DNA of 64,000 nt, taken from positions 21,853,029 to 21,917,028 of the forward strand of contig NC_087068.1 in the NCBI RefSeq assembly GCF_963678635.1, read 5' to 3'. Origin of the DNA: Symsagittifera roscoffensis (taxonomy: Eukaryota > Xenacoelomorpha > Acoela > Convolutidae). The notes under the pieces were generated by a model. That model made no database searches. It saw nothing but the letters and a program-made list of their open reading frames with translations, and was not told the origin of the DNA. Positions 51,813-61,221 of the stretch are shown here, piece by piece; the first letter of the stretch is position 1; every line of letters begins with the position of its first letter. Position numbers and translations under genes: made by a program.

Positions 51813-53751
51813 CCATCTGAACTCCCCTGATAAAACCTTTTGCTCTTAGGTCCTGTTTCTCATCAAGAATTTCCTCGTCTATCTCAGACTCCCCGGACAA
51901 ATTTCCTTGTCCCGGGTGTTGATCTTGTGATCGCTGGTTCTTCTCATCATCCGTCTCCCCGGACAAATAGTCCTGCAGCAGATTTGGTTCTACCTCTTCA
52001 CCCTCTTTATCCCGGTCCACAAAGGTGACCATTTTCTTTCGCTTGCTGCTCCCCTGTTCTTTCTGTCCGTAAGATGTACTGGTTAAAATCTCTTGGGGTA
52101 TTGAGGATACTAGTTGCTGAACTATTGTCCTACAATCCCTCTCGTTCTCTTCGTGCTGTCGTCTGGACGGCATGATCTTCACCTTCTCACCGACTGTTAG
52201 CGATGCCACTGCTGCTGTCCACTCGGGGTCATCTCTGGTCACTTCTCTTTCTAACGATCCACCCAGCATCCGCATCACTTGTGGTGTGACTTGCACCGTT
52301 TTATCCAATAATGAGAGGCTGTTTATATTCGTGCGAGAGAGTTCTTGCTGGACCAGGTTCGAGCGCAGCAACAGATCCAAGGGAACCGGGTCCTCCTTGG
52401 ATAGGATCTTTATCTCGGCTGCTTTCTCTACAGGTAACTCAGGGTGCCCTGGAATTGGATGTCCAGACTTATCCAACCATCTCGTTAAGGGAAGCGCTTC
52501 ATAAGTTTCTTTGTCCAGAAACGAGAATCCCTCCTTTATTTCCGCCTGATTGGCCTGCTTCTGCTCCAATCTTTCATAGAACTCAGTTTTCTTGCTGAGG
52601 CTGTCAGCATTCTGGTGTTTATCACGCATCCTATGTTCGATTATCATATGGTAGCCATCCAATCTTACTATCCATCTACCAATATAACTCTGATCCATCG
52701 AGTAGGTCTTCAACCAGGATAACGCTCTGTTGTCCACGCGTAACTTGAAGGGAGCGCTCCCCAAGTATGCACGGTACTTCTCCACAAAGGTGACTACTGC
52801 AAACATTTCTGCTTTTGGTGCGCCATATTTAATCTCTGTGACACTCAAGACTTTGCTGCCGTATGCAATGGGACGGAGAACTGTTCTTCCGTTCCATTCT
52901 TGCTCTTGATGCAAGATTCCTGAGATGGCCACCACCGATGCGTCTGTGTCGAGAACATACATGCCCTTTTCTGTAGGCATGCCCAGCACTGGCGCTTCGC
53001 ACAGTTCCCGCTTTATGTTCTCGAAAGCAACCTGTGCCTCATCGTTCCATTCGAACTTTTTCCCTTTGTTGCACATCAGCTTCTGCATCGGGTACACCTT
53101 GTCCGCATATCCTTTTATGAATTCTCGGTAGTAATTGGCAAACCCTAAGAAGCTCAGGAGCTGTGTGTCCGTTCTGGGGGCTTTCCATGTCAACACTGCT
53201 TCCACTGCTTCCGGGTCCGGCCTCACACCATGTCTATCCACCATTCTTCCTAGGTACTTAATCGAGTCCCTAAGGATTTCACATTTCGATGGTTTGCACT
53301 TTAATCCTGCTCTTTTCATGCATCCAAAGACCTCATCGAGCCTATCAATGTGGTCTTCCAGGGTCGGTGTCGCTATGACTACGTCATCCGCGTAACACAT
53401 CACGAGGTTCCCGTACTTCTTGGTCACTCCAGTCAAAGCCTGAGCCATCAGTCTTTGAAAAGTGGCCGTTGCATTGCACAAGCCGAAGGGCATCCTCTTC
53501 CACTGGTACAATCCCAACTCGCACGCGAATCCGGTCTTCTCTCTGTCCTTCTTTCGCAGAGGGACCTGCCTGAAGGCAGAACCTAAGTCCAATGTGGTGA
53601 AGAACTTGGCATCACCAAGCTTAGATAGGCTCTCGTCTATTCGCGGTATCGGGTACGCATCTTTTATCGTTACCGCGTTCAAGTAACGAAAGTCGCAACA
53701 AAATCTAAGCTGCCCCCTTTCTTTTTCGCCATTACTACTCCGCAAGCCCAT
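51790..53751 (-). CDS. Element ORF G: reverse transcriptase and RNase H
   Basis: 653 residues. Palm motifs are FFTTLDLGSAFRQVPL, MPFGLCNATATFQRLM and CYADDVVIAT (catalytic YADD at 120-123). RNase H is about 262-390, with LDTDAS (268-270), KAEMFAVV (Glu315), RVDNRALSW (Asp340) and NADSLSK (Asp383), so the catalytic residues look intact. An acidic, Lys-rich linker of about 250 residues follows. The fingers are in ORF F, from which this frame is separated by a one-base length change in a G run at 53711-53715. The enzyme would copy element RNA into cDNA. Confidence 0.9.
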   Translation of the reverse strand: MGLRSSNGEKERGQLRFCCDFRYLNAVTIKDAYPIPRIDESLSKLGDAKFFTTLDLGSAFRQVPLRKKDREKTGFACELGLYQWKRMPFGLCNATATFQRLMAQALTGVTKKYGNLVMCYADDVVIATPTLEDHIDRLDEVFGCMKRAGLKCKPSKCEILRDSIKYLGRMVDRHGVRPDPEAVEAVLTWKAPRTDTQLLSFLGFANYYREFIKGYADKVYPMQKLMCNKGKKFEWNDEAQVAFENIKRELCEAPVLGMPTEKGMYVLDTDASVVAISGILHQEQEWNGRTVLRPIAYGSKVLSVTEIKYGAPKAEMFAVVTFVEKYRAYLGSAPFKLRVDNRALSWLKTYSMDQSYIGRWIVRLDGYHMIIEHRMRDKHQNADSLSKKTEFYERLEQKQANQAEIKEGFSFLDKETYEALPLTRWLDKSGHPIPGHPELPVEKAAEIKILSKEDPVPLDLLLRSNLVQQELSRTNINSLSLLDKTVQVTPQVMRMLGGSLEREVTRDDPEWTAAVASLTVGEKVKIMPSRRQHEENERDCRTIVQQLVSSIPQEILTSTSYGQKEQGSSKRKKMVTFVDRDKEGEEVEPNLLQDYLSGETDDEKNQRSQDQHPGQGNLSGESEIDEEILDEKQDLRAKGFIRGVQMDAKKAQT

Positions 53752-54485
53752 GGCGATTTCGAGGGTTCTATCATGTCGTACTCAAGCAACATTTCTATTT
53801 CCGTTCGGCACGCTTCCGATTTGTGAGGCGTCATTCGTCTTGCGCCTTTCCTATGGGGAACGGCGCCTTCTTCTAGTTCGATTTCGTGTTCGACGAAATT
53901 ACAGCAACCGATATCCGCCTTATGTTTTGAAAATACATCTGCGTTCCGATTTAGGAGGTCCCGTAATTTTTTGAAATCTCCCTCACCTATTTTCCCTTTT
54001 AAATGTTCTATCTCTGGCAAAACCGGTTTGTCAGATTCTAGTTCATATGACGAGGGGCGTTCCGGAAAATTCGAGCAGCTTGATAAGCCGTCGTCTATTT
54101 CGGATTTCATTGAAAACAATTTATGAATAGATTTTAATTCATTAATCCTCTTTAAAATTTTATCTTTATTGGCATGATAAGGACAGTCTTTCACACTATA
54201 TTTCTTCAAGTTTTGTGTCTCCTCATAGTCGGTCCTCATCGGCAAAGCGTAGCCAAGCTTCTTTCCACGCTGGATTGAAACCGTGGTGTCCAGTGTGTTC
54301 AACAACGCACTGACACACAGTCCGTTTCGCGTTACCGAGAAGCTCCGGCCTAAAATCACCGAACTCTGACTATTTGGATTCGGTACTAAGCAAACCTGTT
54401 TACTATCACTTAACGAATTCAAATTTCTCATTCTAAAAATTGCTACCACAGCCTGTCCTGGTTGTATTTTTACTTTTCTATCCAA
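53679..54485 (-). CDS. Element ORF F: N-terminal part of Pol (RT fingers)
   Basis: 268 residues beginning within the end of the protease frame (first codon TTG, so probably reached by a minus-one shift rather than an own start). Residues 1-100 have an ILGRSFSVTRNGLCVSALL segment; 180-262 are the RT fingers (LLNRNADVFSKHKADIG, VPHRKGARRMTPHK, IEPSKSPWACGVVMAKKKG). The frame is lost after this lysine-glycine stretch, where ORF G takes over. Confidence 0.85.
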   Translation of the reverse strand: MDRKVKIQPGQAVVAIFRMRNLNSLSDSKQVCLVPNPNSQSSVILGRSFSVTRNGLCVSALLNTLDTTVSIQRGKKLGYALPMRTDYEETQNLKKYSVKDCPYHANKDKILKRINELKSIHKLFSMKSEIDDGLSSCSNFPERPSSYELESDKPVLPEIEHLKGKIGEGDFKKLRDLLNRNADVFSKHKADIGCCNFVEHEIELEEGAVPHRKGARRMTPHKSEACRTEIEMLLEYDMIEPSKSPWACGVVMAKKKGGSLDFVATFVT

Positions 54486-55069
54486 AAAATTGGTACCTTG
54501 TTTTTGTCTGTTATTATCCTATTAATTGGTCTCTTAACATACTTCCGGTCCGGGTTTCTAATCCGTATCAGACCGTTGTTCAAGCCAATCATCACGTCAA
54601 AATTCCTGACAAAATCTCTGCCCAAGATGAATTGGTCGGCGTCGTTCAGATTCTCTACCACCAGGAAGCTCATCCAAAGATCCCGTCCTCCCATGTGGAG
54701 GACCGTTATTGGTGTTCTTCCGGCCACGTAGATAGCTCCTCGATTGGCGGCGGCCAGTCGGAGATTCGCTGGATTTAGATCTTCCCGCGTGAAGCCCATT
54801 CTTTCCCAAGTTTTTATCGGCATCACACTCACTACCGCTCCTGTGTCCAGAAGCCCTGTGACTCCGATTTTTGTTCCGTTGGTGTCGAGCAGATGTGCGG
54901 TCACATCTGCTTCATACCCAATGTCTACTGCGTCTTGTTCCATCATGGCGTCTTGGCCTATCCTGCGGACTTTGAGTTCCTCTTCTCCTAAATAGATCTG
55001 CCCCATTTGGTCATCATCTGTTGTTACATAAGTCCTGGTGTAAATACTGATTCCATCCACATTCAGCAT
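54470..55069 (-). CDS. Element ORF E: aspartic protease
   Basis: 199 residues. The retropepsin motif VTGLLDTGAVVSVMP has the catalytic Asp at 75 in DTGA, and the C-terminal segment DQFILGRDFVRNFDVMIG matches the family's ILGxD signature. It would cut Gag and Pol. The start codon overlaps the stop of Gag as TAATG (55071-55067), a known reinitiation arrangement. At its end a T run (AATTTTTTGG near 54482) lies where Pol continues in the minus-one frame. Confidence 0.88.
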   Translation of the reverse strand: MLNVDGISIYTRTYVTTDDDQMGQIYLGEEELKVRRIGQDAMMEQDAVDIGYEADVTAHLLDTNGTKIGVTGLLDTGAVVSVMPIKTWERMGFTREDLNPANLRLAAANRGAIYVAGRTPITVLHMGGRDLWMSFLVVENLNDADQFILGRDFVRNFDVMIGLNNGLIRIRNPDRKYVKRPINRIITDKNKVPIFWIEK

Positions 55070-56391
55070 TACTTGATAGGGCCATAGACCTCTAGGTAGC
55101 GTCCATGAAGTTTCTTCATGCGAGGGCCACCCGTCGTTAGTAGTGCTCGCACAGCTCTCGACTCGGTGCGTGGCTCCACCTGCCTCAGATAATCTGCATA
55201 TGTGTCCAAATGCATCAAAGTGAACTCGGATGGTTCACTCAGATTTCTGATCACCTGATGTCCAGCCACTGAGATTATCGACTGTATCTTGCTTCCTTGC
55301 GGCACCATGCCGAACCTCTGACCGGAGATCACATTAAGCTTCATGCTCAAACTGCTTGGTGCTTTAGTTTCCTTGAACTCCGTTGCTTCGAAGGTATTCA
55401 GTTGCTCCTGAAGTTTTTCATTCTCCAGTTCAAGTTTCACTTTTTGTTCGATCTCTTTCGTCACTTGTTCCTGCTGCACTCTATTTAGAGCATCCCTCGC
55501 GGCTGCCTTATAATCGACCTTGAAGTCGTGAGCCGCAGCTGCTGGTTCCGGCTCACGTGTCTCCTCTATTACCGCTTGCATTTTCTTTGCCGCCAGCTCT
55601 TGAGGTTTATCCTTTCTGCGTGCCTCTGCTTCACTCAAAAGTCGAGCCTTGCTGGCTTTCACTCCTGACAAAGCTTCCTCATGTCTTGGATGCTTAATGT
55701 CTGCCACTGCATCCCAGAATTGCGGACAATCTGATTTAAAATGACCTTCCAAGTTGCAAAAGAAACACCTCGGGCCGAATTTCGCAATTACTCCTCTCAT
55801 GAAATCCTCGTGGTCCAACTCTGACGCATCTTCGTCCTCGAGGCTAAAGCCTATTGCTTTCATGCCTTGTTTGTAAGCTGGGCATGCTGACACATGATGG
55901 TCCGTTGAACTGCAATTAGCACAAGAGCGTCTCTTGTCCATATCATCCCTCGGTTTGTACCAATTGTTCCCTTGGTTTGCTGGTCCGTTGTTAAAATTGC
56001 CATAATTGTTCTTGTAATATACAGATCTCGAAGGAGGTTTCAACAAAAGATACTCTTTTGATTTGAGCCTCAACTCCTCCGGTGTTGGCGCATTGGTTGA
56101 TAGTGGTGTGTAATGCGTTGCTAGCATCGTACGAAGTTCATCATTCTTCACACCATCGATAAATTTCGAGGCTACAGCCAGGTTCATCCTTCGGTTTGAC
56201 TCATCCGGTTGGCTGCGTCTTCTCAGCATTTCCAAATCATCGAGAAACTTGTCTATCGTTTCATCTTCTCGTTGCCTCCGTTTCTCGAAGCGCATCATCG
56301 CCTGGTGCCCCTGCAACCCTGATCCAAAACGGTTTAACAAGATTTCGAAGACTTTCTCAGCAGTGTCACGTTGATATTGCTTCTTGGCCAT
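55069..56391 (-). CDS. Element ORF D: Gag, capsid and zinc-knuckle region
   Basis: 440 residues. The capsid C-terminal half is helical (FEILLNRFGSGLQGHQAMMR, DETIDKFLDDLEMLRRRS). Two CCHC zinc knuckles follow, both C-x2-C-x4-H-x4-C: Cys157-Cys160-His165-Cys170 and Cys209-Cys212-His217-Cys222; these bind the element RNA. Residues 230-345 are a charged coiled-coil-like tail. The frame continues ORF C after a shift near 56408, where a short piece of capsid also seems lost. It ends in TAATG shared with the protease start. Confidence 0.88.
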   Translation of the reverse strand: MAKKQYQRDTAEKVFEILLNRFGSGLQGHQAMMRFEKRRQREDETIDKFLDDLEMLRRRSQPDESNRRMNLAVASKFIDGVKNDELRTMLATHYTPLSTNAPTPEELRLKSKEYLLLKPPSRSVYYKNNYGNFNNGPANQGNNWYKPRDDMDKRRSCANCSSTDHHVSACPAYKQGMKAIGFSLEDEDASELDHEDFMRGVIAKFGPRCFFCNLEGHFKSDCPQFWDAVADIKHPRHEEALSGVKASKARLLSEAEARRKDKPQELAAKKMQAVIEETREPEPAAAAHDFKVDYKAAARDALNRVQQEQVTKEIEQKVKLELENEKLQEQLNTFEATEFKETKAPSSLSMKLNVISGQRFGMVPQGSKIQSIISVAGHQVIRNLSEPSEFTLMHLDTYADYLRQVEPRTESRAVRALLTTGGPRMKKLHGRYLEVYGPIK

Positions 56392-57547
56392 GACACAGTT
56401 CAGGGCTGTCCCTTCTAAAATTCATTACCTCTATCCAGGTATCAATACAGCCATCAGATTCGTCTTTGTAGCATCTTGGTTTCTTAAAGACTCTTCTGGA
56501 CTTCTCACTGCGTTCATTGGTTCTTGATAACCTTGTCAGGAATGTCTCCAAAGACCTGTTTAGGGGTTCAAATGCTGTGGCCATTGCCGTAGCATCCCTT
56601 GAGTGTCCTGCTTGAGTGTCCTCACACCTCTTCGAAGGCTCTGTGTGCGGTGCATCCCTGCAAACCGAATCACCGTGAGTGTTTCCCGCTTGGCCCACAT
56701 GACTCCTCCTCGGGCTTGCATGCCCCCTGTTGCCGGAATCACTTCTCCCAGTCGCATGTGTGCCTTGCGTTGGTCGTTCGTTAGAGGTCTGTCTGTTCCC
56801 CGTTGAACTTGCTCTACTGTTCGGGCCCCATGCTCCATTACCCCTTGTGGCATAGCCTGATGAACTGCCCCTGCCTCTAGTGGATCCATACGTCTTCCTC
56901 TTTTGATGTTCATTGAAGTTCACCCTCGGTTCCCTGCTGGGACCTCCCGAGTTCGGTTCTCCTTCTTTTGGTCCACTCTTGCTGCTTAGTAGCCCGTCCA
57001 ACCTATCCATGATAGCCTGAGTTCGCCGCTCCATCATGGCGTCTATCTTTGTGTCAAGAGTCCCAAGAGACTGCTCTTGCTGAATTCTTAACCTCTCCAT
57101 GTCGTCTCTTAATCGTAACTCTCGCTGTTCCGCCTCTCTGGTCATTCGCGACAAGTTCTTCGCCATATGCTCGTCCATTCTTTCTTTCAAGCGTTTTTCG
57201 CTCCTGCCAACTTCCTGTCTATTGCGGTTTATTTCTTCCCGCAGACTTTCTCTTTCAATGTGAACTGCTCTTTCTAGTTCACTCATCCTTTTTGACATCT
57301 GCTCGTTTTGTTCTCCTAAACTGTCCACTATGTTGTTTAAAGCTTCTTCTAGTGCTGCCCCGTTATCCACGAGTGGCGTCACTAGTGGCGGTGTAACCCT
57401 GTCGGTCCCAGGTAGCTTCGTGCTGGTCGAGATCCGGGCCTTGACTCTCTGTCTCGACGTCTTCTCATTATCTATTTCAGGATCCGCTAACGCGTTGCCT
57501 AGCCCTCTGGTTCTACTCTCTCCAGTCTGTGGCTCTGAACTTGTCAT
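56366..57547 (-). CDS. Element ORF C: Gag N-terminal part, coiled coil
   Basis: 393 residues. A Pro/Thr-rich start, then a coiled coil of about 130 residues (68-200: EQMSKRMSELERAV, REEINRNRQEVGRSEKRL, RLRDDMERLRIQQEQS), then a Gly/Ser/Arg-rich linker (200-340) and the beginning of capsid (FKKPRCYKDESDGCIDTWIE). At about 56408 it passes into unrelated residues while the true Gag continues in ORF D, so the junction is a frameshift and probably a small deletion. The coiled coil suggests Gag multimerisation. Confidence 0.82.
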   Translation of the reverse strand: MTSSEPQTGESRTRGLGNALADPEIDNEKTSRQRVKARISTSTKLPGTDRVTPPLVTPLVDNGAALEEALNNIVDSLGEQNEQMSKRMSELERAVHIERESLREEINRNRQEVGRSEKRLKERMDEHMAKNLSRMTREAEQRELRLRDDMERLRIQQEQSLGTLDTKIDAMMERRTQAIMDRLDGLLSSKSGPKEGEPNSGGPSREPRVNFNEHQKRKTYGSTRGRGSSSGYATRGNGAWGPNSRASSTGNRQTSNERPTQGTHATGRSDSGNRGHASPRRSHVGQAGNTHGDSVCRDAPHTEPSKRCEDTQAGHSRDATAMATAFEPLNRSLETFLTRLSRTNERSEKSRRVFKKPRCYKDESDGCIDTWIEVMNFRRDSPELCHGQEAIST

Positions 57548-57839
57548 AATCGCGAAGGCCCGGTGTGTTTGCCTCTTTGCTTATCGTTGTCACTACACCA
57601 AATTTGTCCATGGTTCCAGTCTTTCTTCCGACGTATGCCTCGTTCTTCTGGATCGAACTATTGAGGCTGACTTGAGATCCAAAGTCCCCTTGATCCTCTT
57701 CATCCTCTTCCTCCTGGGATTCACCGTCGTTTCCTGCTCCTCCTCCCATGCTGAATGGAAAGATGTTTCCGAAGGTGTTCTTCATTCTTTCTGAGAATGA
57801 TGATGACGTTGTTTGTTTCCCAGTTCCGCCTGCCATCAT
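57513..57839 (-). CDS. Element ORF B: small acidic Gly-rich protein
   Basis: 108 residues with FGNIFPFSMGGGAG and an acidic run (EEEDEEDQGDFGSQ). It overlaps the start of the Gag frame by 35 bases in another frame. No known domain. It may be an upstream regulatory ORF or an N-terminal piece of Gag displaced by a shift. Confidence 0.5.
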   Translation of the reverse strand: MMAGGTGKQTTSSSFSERMKNTFGNIFPFSMGGGAGNDGESQEEEDEEDQGDFGSQVSLNSSIQKNEAYVGRKTGTMDKFGVVTTISKEANTPGLRDYDKFRATDWRE

Positions 57840-57881
57840 AGTGTTGTCTGTCGGAGATCTTCTAGTTGCCGTTACTTCAGT

Positions 57882-58253
57882 TCAGATGTCGGACAGTTCC
57901 GACATCTCCTCTCGATCCAATGTCCCGGTGGAAGTGGCAAAATCATGGCCTTGTTCTACCGGAGTAGATTCACTCGCCAGCCTTCTGCCTCTCCCTTCCA
58001 GTCCATTTACTTCCTGGTTGTCGTTCATGGTATGGTCCGTATTGACCTCCACTTCTAACAATTCTTTTCGCTCTTCTGAGGTCTTCTGACTTCTCGTTTC
58101 AACCATTCTGCCTGAAACCGTCTCCCCTTTATCGGACCGGGATCGCTTGATCCAAACCACAAAAGGATCGGTCATCGTTTTTCTTTGCTTTTCAGGTATG
58201 AATTTCCTAGAGCTATTACCTCGTTTTGGTATCCTTGATTTGTCTAGACTCAT
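57882..58253 (-). CDS. Element ORF A: small basic protein
   Basis: 123 residues, first ATG-headed frame after the leader. It begins MSLDKSRIPKRGNSSRKF, with a basic first half (RSRSDKGETVSGRMVETR) and an acidic second half. No known domain. It ends 42 bases before the next start. The three closely spaced short frames A-C could be one protein broken by indels. Confidence 0.5.
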   Translation of the reverse strand: MSLDKSRIPKRGNSSRKFIPEKQRKTMTDPFVVWIKRSRSDKGETVSGRMVETRSQKTSEERKELLEVEVNTDHTMNDNQEVNGLEGRGRRLASESTPVEQGHDFATSTGTLDREEMSELSDI

Positions 58254-59028
58254 TCTCTATTTGTCACTTATTAATGCCTATACTTAACCCGATTGCTAGA
58301 TACCTTATAGTTTTATTAACAATAATAATGACACAACACAATAATTTTCACAAGATTCTATTAAATAGTGACCACGAATCCCTGTATGTTATCAGAGTAC
58401 AGTTTGTATAAAATTTATTCACACTAACCGATTATCGGTGGTAAGATTTGAAAACTAGCACAATATGATGTCATCAGTCAATTTAAAAGATAGTGTACTC
58501 ACTACCCAATCAAGCACAGTTTATGTTAACTTAAAATCAAAAACAAAAATGTATATATTGACAGAATATGAATGTCTCTAAAAAAACGTATGTGTAATGT
58601 ACTCTTAGTCGGTCGCAGTACAATAGTCGAACTTGTCTTTTAAAGAAAAAGCTTTCCCTGCTCGGTGCTGCACCAAACAGACAAAACTTTGAAGGCAGTA
58701 ATTTTCTCAAGTGGGCGGCTATTGCACCCACCGAGTACTGTGTTACCTATCTGCCTTCGGACTGCCCGAGCTAGACCTACTAAAATCCTCAGGGCAGTCA
58801 CTTTTCCCAAAAACGTATTATGTTACAATCCACACCAATGAATCACGCTCTTTTTAATTTAGACTTAGTGTCGCGAATATCCGAGTTCGGATCTGTTTTG
58901 TTTTGGTCTGGTTCTTATTGAAAGACAAGTTACCAGTGCAGTCACTGATCCCTAGCCTGTGTGCTAATAACCTAATACCTCTCACTTTAGTCTTTCTTTC
59001 GCCTACCTAAGTCCTTTAATAAAATAAT

Positions 59029-59357
59029 ACCCCTCCGGGTTGGCACAAATAGGACCCTTCCGGACTGGCAGAATCTAGACCCCTCCGGATTGGGACCCCT
59101 CTGAGTTAGTTAATATAAGACCCCTCCGGATTTGGACCCCTCCGAATTAGCAACTATAAGACCCCTCCGGATTCGGAACCCTCCTAACTTGAAAAAAATT
59201 TTGACCCCTCCGGATTGGGAACCCTCCGGTTTTGTAAAAGTAGCTTTTCGGAGATTTCTTACTTTCAACCTATACCCCTCCGGATACGTTCTCCGATGCA
59301 ATTTTGCTCTTTCAATTAACTAGGAAGGGTATGTGCTACTTTCCTAGACCCTTCCGG
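59029..59357. repeat. Cluster of CCTCCGGATT boxes
   Basis: Twelve copies start at 59029, 59054, 59079, 59095, 59120, 59136, 59161, 59178, 59204, 59221, 59274 and 59348. Spacings of 16 and 25 alternate in the first half, as if a 41-base unit had been repeated and then diverged. The same box occurs in both LTRs (40818, 61689) and in opposite orientation (AATCCGGAAGG at 40873, 41196, 61058, 61745, 62068). Confidence 0.85.
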
Positions 59358-61194
59358 ATTGAAGTTAAGCCTCTTATTTGACAATTCACACTAACGGTGA
59401 AGGGTCTTATCGCTCGCCTAACTTCGGCTCGATTAAGGTTTTGCTGTGCCTTTAGCCTTCCCTTTTCGTCTAGCACAGCCTAAAATTACTTTATTCAACC
59501 GCTATCACCTTTTAGTAGGGGTATAAGGGCTTTTCTAAAAGAAATTTATAAAACGTGAAGGGTGTAACCTTCCAAATTGAGGAATTTGCTAAAAACAACC
59601 TCAAAAAATTTTCACGCTTTTTTTTCCGAAAAACTTTTGTCCCTATCAGTAAGCTCAGCTAATTTCTGATCTATTGGTACAAAGATCAACTCGATATGCC
59701 CAGTAGTTCCAAAGTTATTAACCAAAACGTCTTTTTTCTAAAGTCAAGAAATTTCTCTCTTATAGGTTCCGCCTAACTTTTTTCGCAAATCTGGTCCTTT
59801 CGACCTAAAAATTGTTGATCCGAGCTCAGAAGGCTTATACTCTTCTAGTTCAATGCAAAAGACCCGATCTAAAACGCTTTAGTTGAAAAAATTTGCAAAA
59901 AAAACTATGCTACCTGTACCCCTCCGGATTGATGAATCCACCAAATCAAACACGTTAAGTTCGATTACTCTGCAACCGGGAAGGCTTTCGGGTAGCGGGT
60001 TTTAAAACTTGTAGATTCACTAGTGGAAGTTGTCCGAACAACTATTTTTACTGTTCTAACTCAAAAATTTTAAAAAATTTTCTGAATTTTTAGTGTTTCG
60101 GTTTCTCAAAAATCACGAAAATTCGGTTTTTTGGTTCCAAAATAGTTCCAACCACTTCCGAACTAAACTTAACCGGTTCTATCTATTATGGTAGTGCAAT
60201 TACGATGTAACACACTACTTTAGCGCTTTTTTCCGTTTCAAAAATTATCGATATCTCAAAAATCGCGACTTGTGGGGGGATCAAAATATCGCTATTTTGA
60301 CCCTTAAAACCGGTCTGTTTTCGTTGTTTTTCACTGAAAAACGATATAAGACTATTAATATAGGCTCTATAAGTAATAATAATAGTAATACTATACCCCT
60401 CCGGGTTTGTTTAATATCCGAATTAAGGTGCTTAACTCGGATATTCGCAGTTCGGTGAAGGGTCACTACAGTGCAGCACTGTCGAGCCCCCACAGATTAC
60501 TTTTTTAATTTTTGTACCAAAAGGGATACAAAACTTGTTAACGATACCCAACAGTCGATTGTTGTTGTCGTTGAGCCTCTTCTTGTTGCTCCTTGTACTG
60601 CTTGCCGGATCAGTCTTCTCCCAAGACCCTTCCGAATTGAGCGCAAATCAGCTGACCCTTCCGGATTGAGCGCAATTTATCATTAACGTGCTTAAATGCT
60701 CAAATAACCCTACAGTACAAGCCTCACAAACGGGCTACAAAACTGATCGTAACAATCTTGACTGATAAAAATGCCTGTAACAACAATATATCTATCAACA
60801 ACAAACGGGGGGGTTGGATCTTGTCTGGGGGGATGATTTCTACTGATTTTTTACTTTTTTACTGTTTTTGGTTTTTTCGGTTATTTTTTATGTTTTTTGT
60901 TTTTCTTGGGTACTATACTACTTTTTGTTTGGTTTTGCTGATATCTTTAAGTGTTTTTGGTCACAAACCACTCAGGGGATGAGGGGTTCATGATTCCCCC
61001 CACCCTTCCTGGTTCGTGAATTTTCGGTCTTAACTAGGTTAAAAAACTATTCACGGTAATCCGGAAGGCTTCCGCGTTCCGAACTACCCTTCCGCCCCGG
61101 CAGTTTAGGCCTATTAAGGGCGTTAATGTGAGCATCCGCTCGGCGCGGAGTGCTCGTTAACGGTTCCGCCGGTCATGATGTTATGAAAGAATAA

Positions 61195-61209
61195 CACCCA
61201 GGAGCGCCA
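61195..61209 (-). promoter_or_regulatory. Candidate primer-binding site
   Basis: TGGCGCTCCTGGGTG begins 12 bases inside the 5' LTR on the minus strand. It starts with TGG, the complement of the tRNA CCA end. Exactly the same 15 bases occur at 63184-63198 after the LTR-like end of the neighbouring element. I could not assign the tRNA. Confidence 0.6.
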
Positions 61210-61221
61210 TAAAAACATACA

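Larger units (their letters stand above)
58254..61221 (-). other. Long 5' leader of the 21.8-kb element
   Basis: About 3 kb without a plausible gene. Its plus strand contains about 16 copies of ACCC(C/T)TCCGGATT-like boxes, densest at 59029-59357 and then at 59918, 60395, 60626 and 60655. Short frames here (for example 59110-59301) only read through these boxes. A T-rich patch is at 60838-60960. Such a leader could carry packaging, dimerisation or transcription signals. Confidence 0.7.

Noticed and set aside
59110-59323. Two overlapping frames in the leader
   Set aside because: They read through the repeated CCTCCGGATT boxes on either strand.
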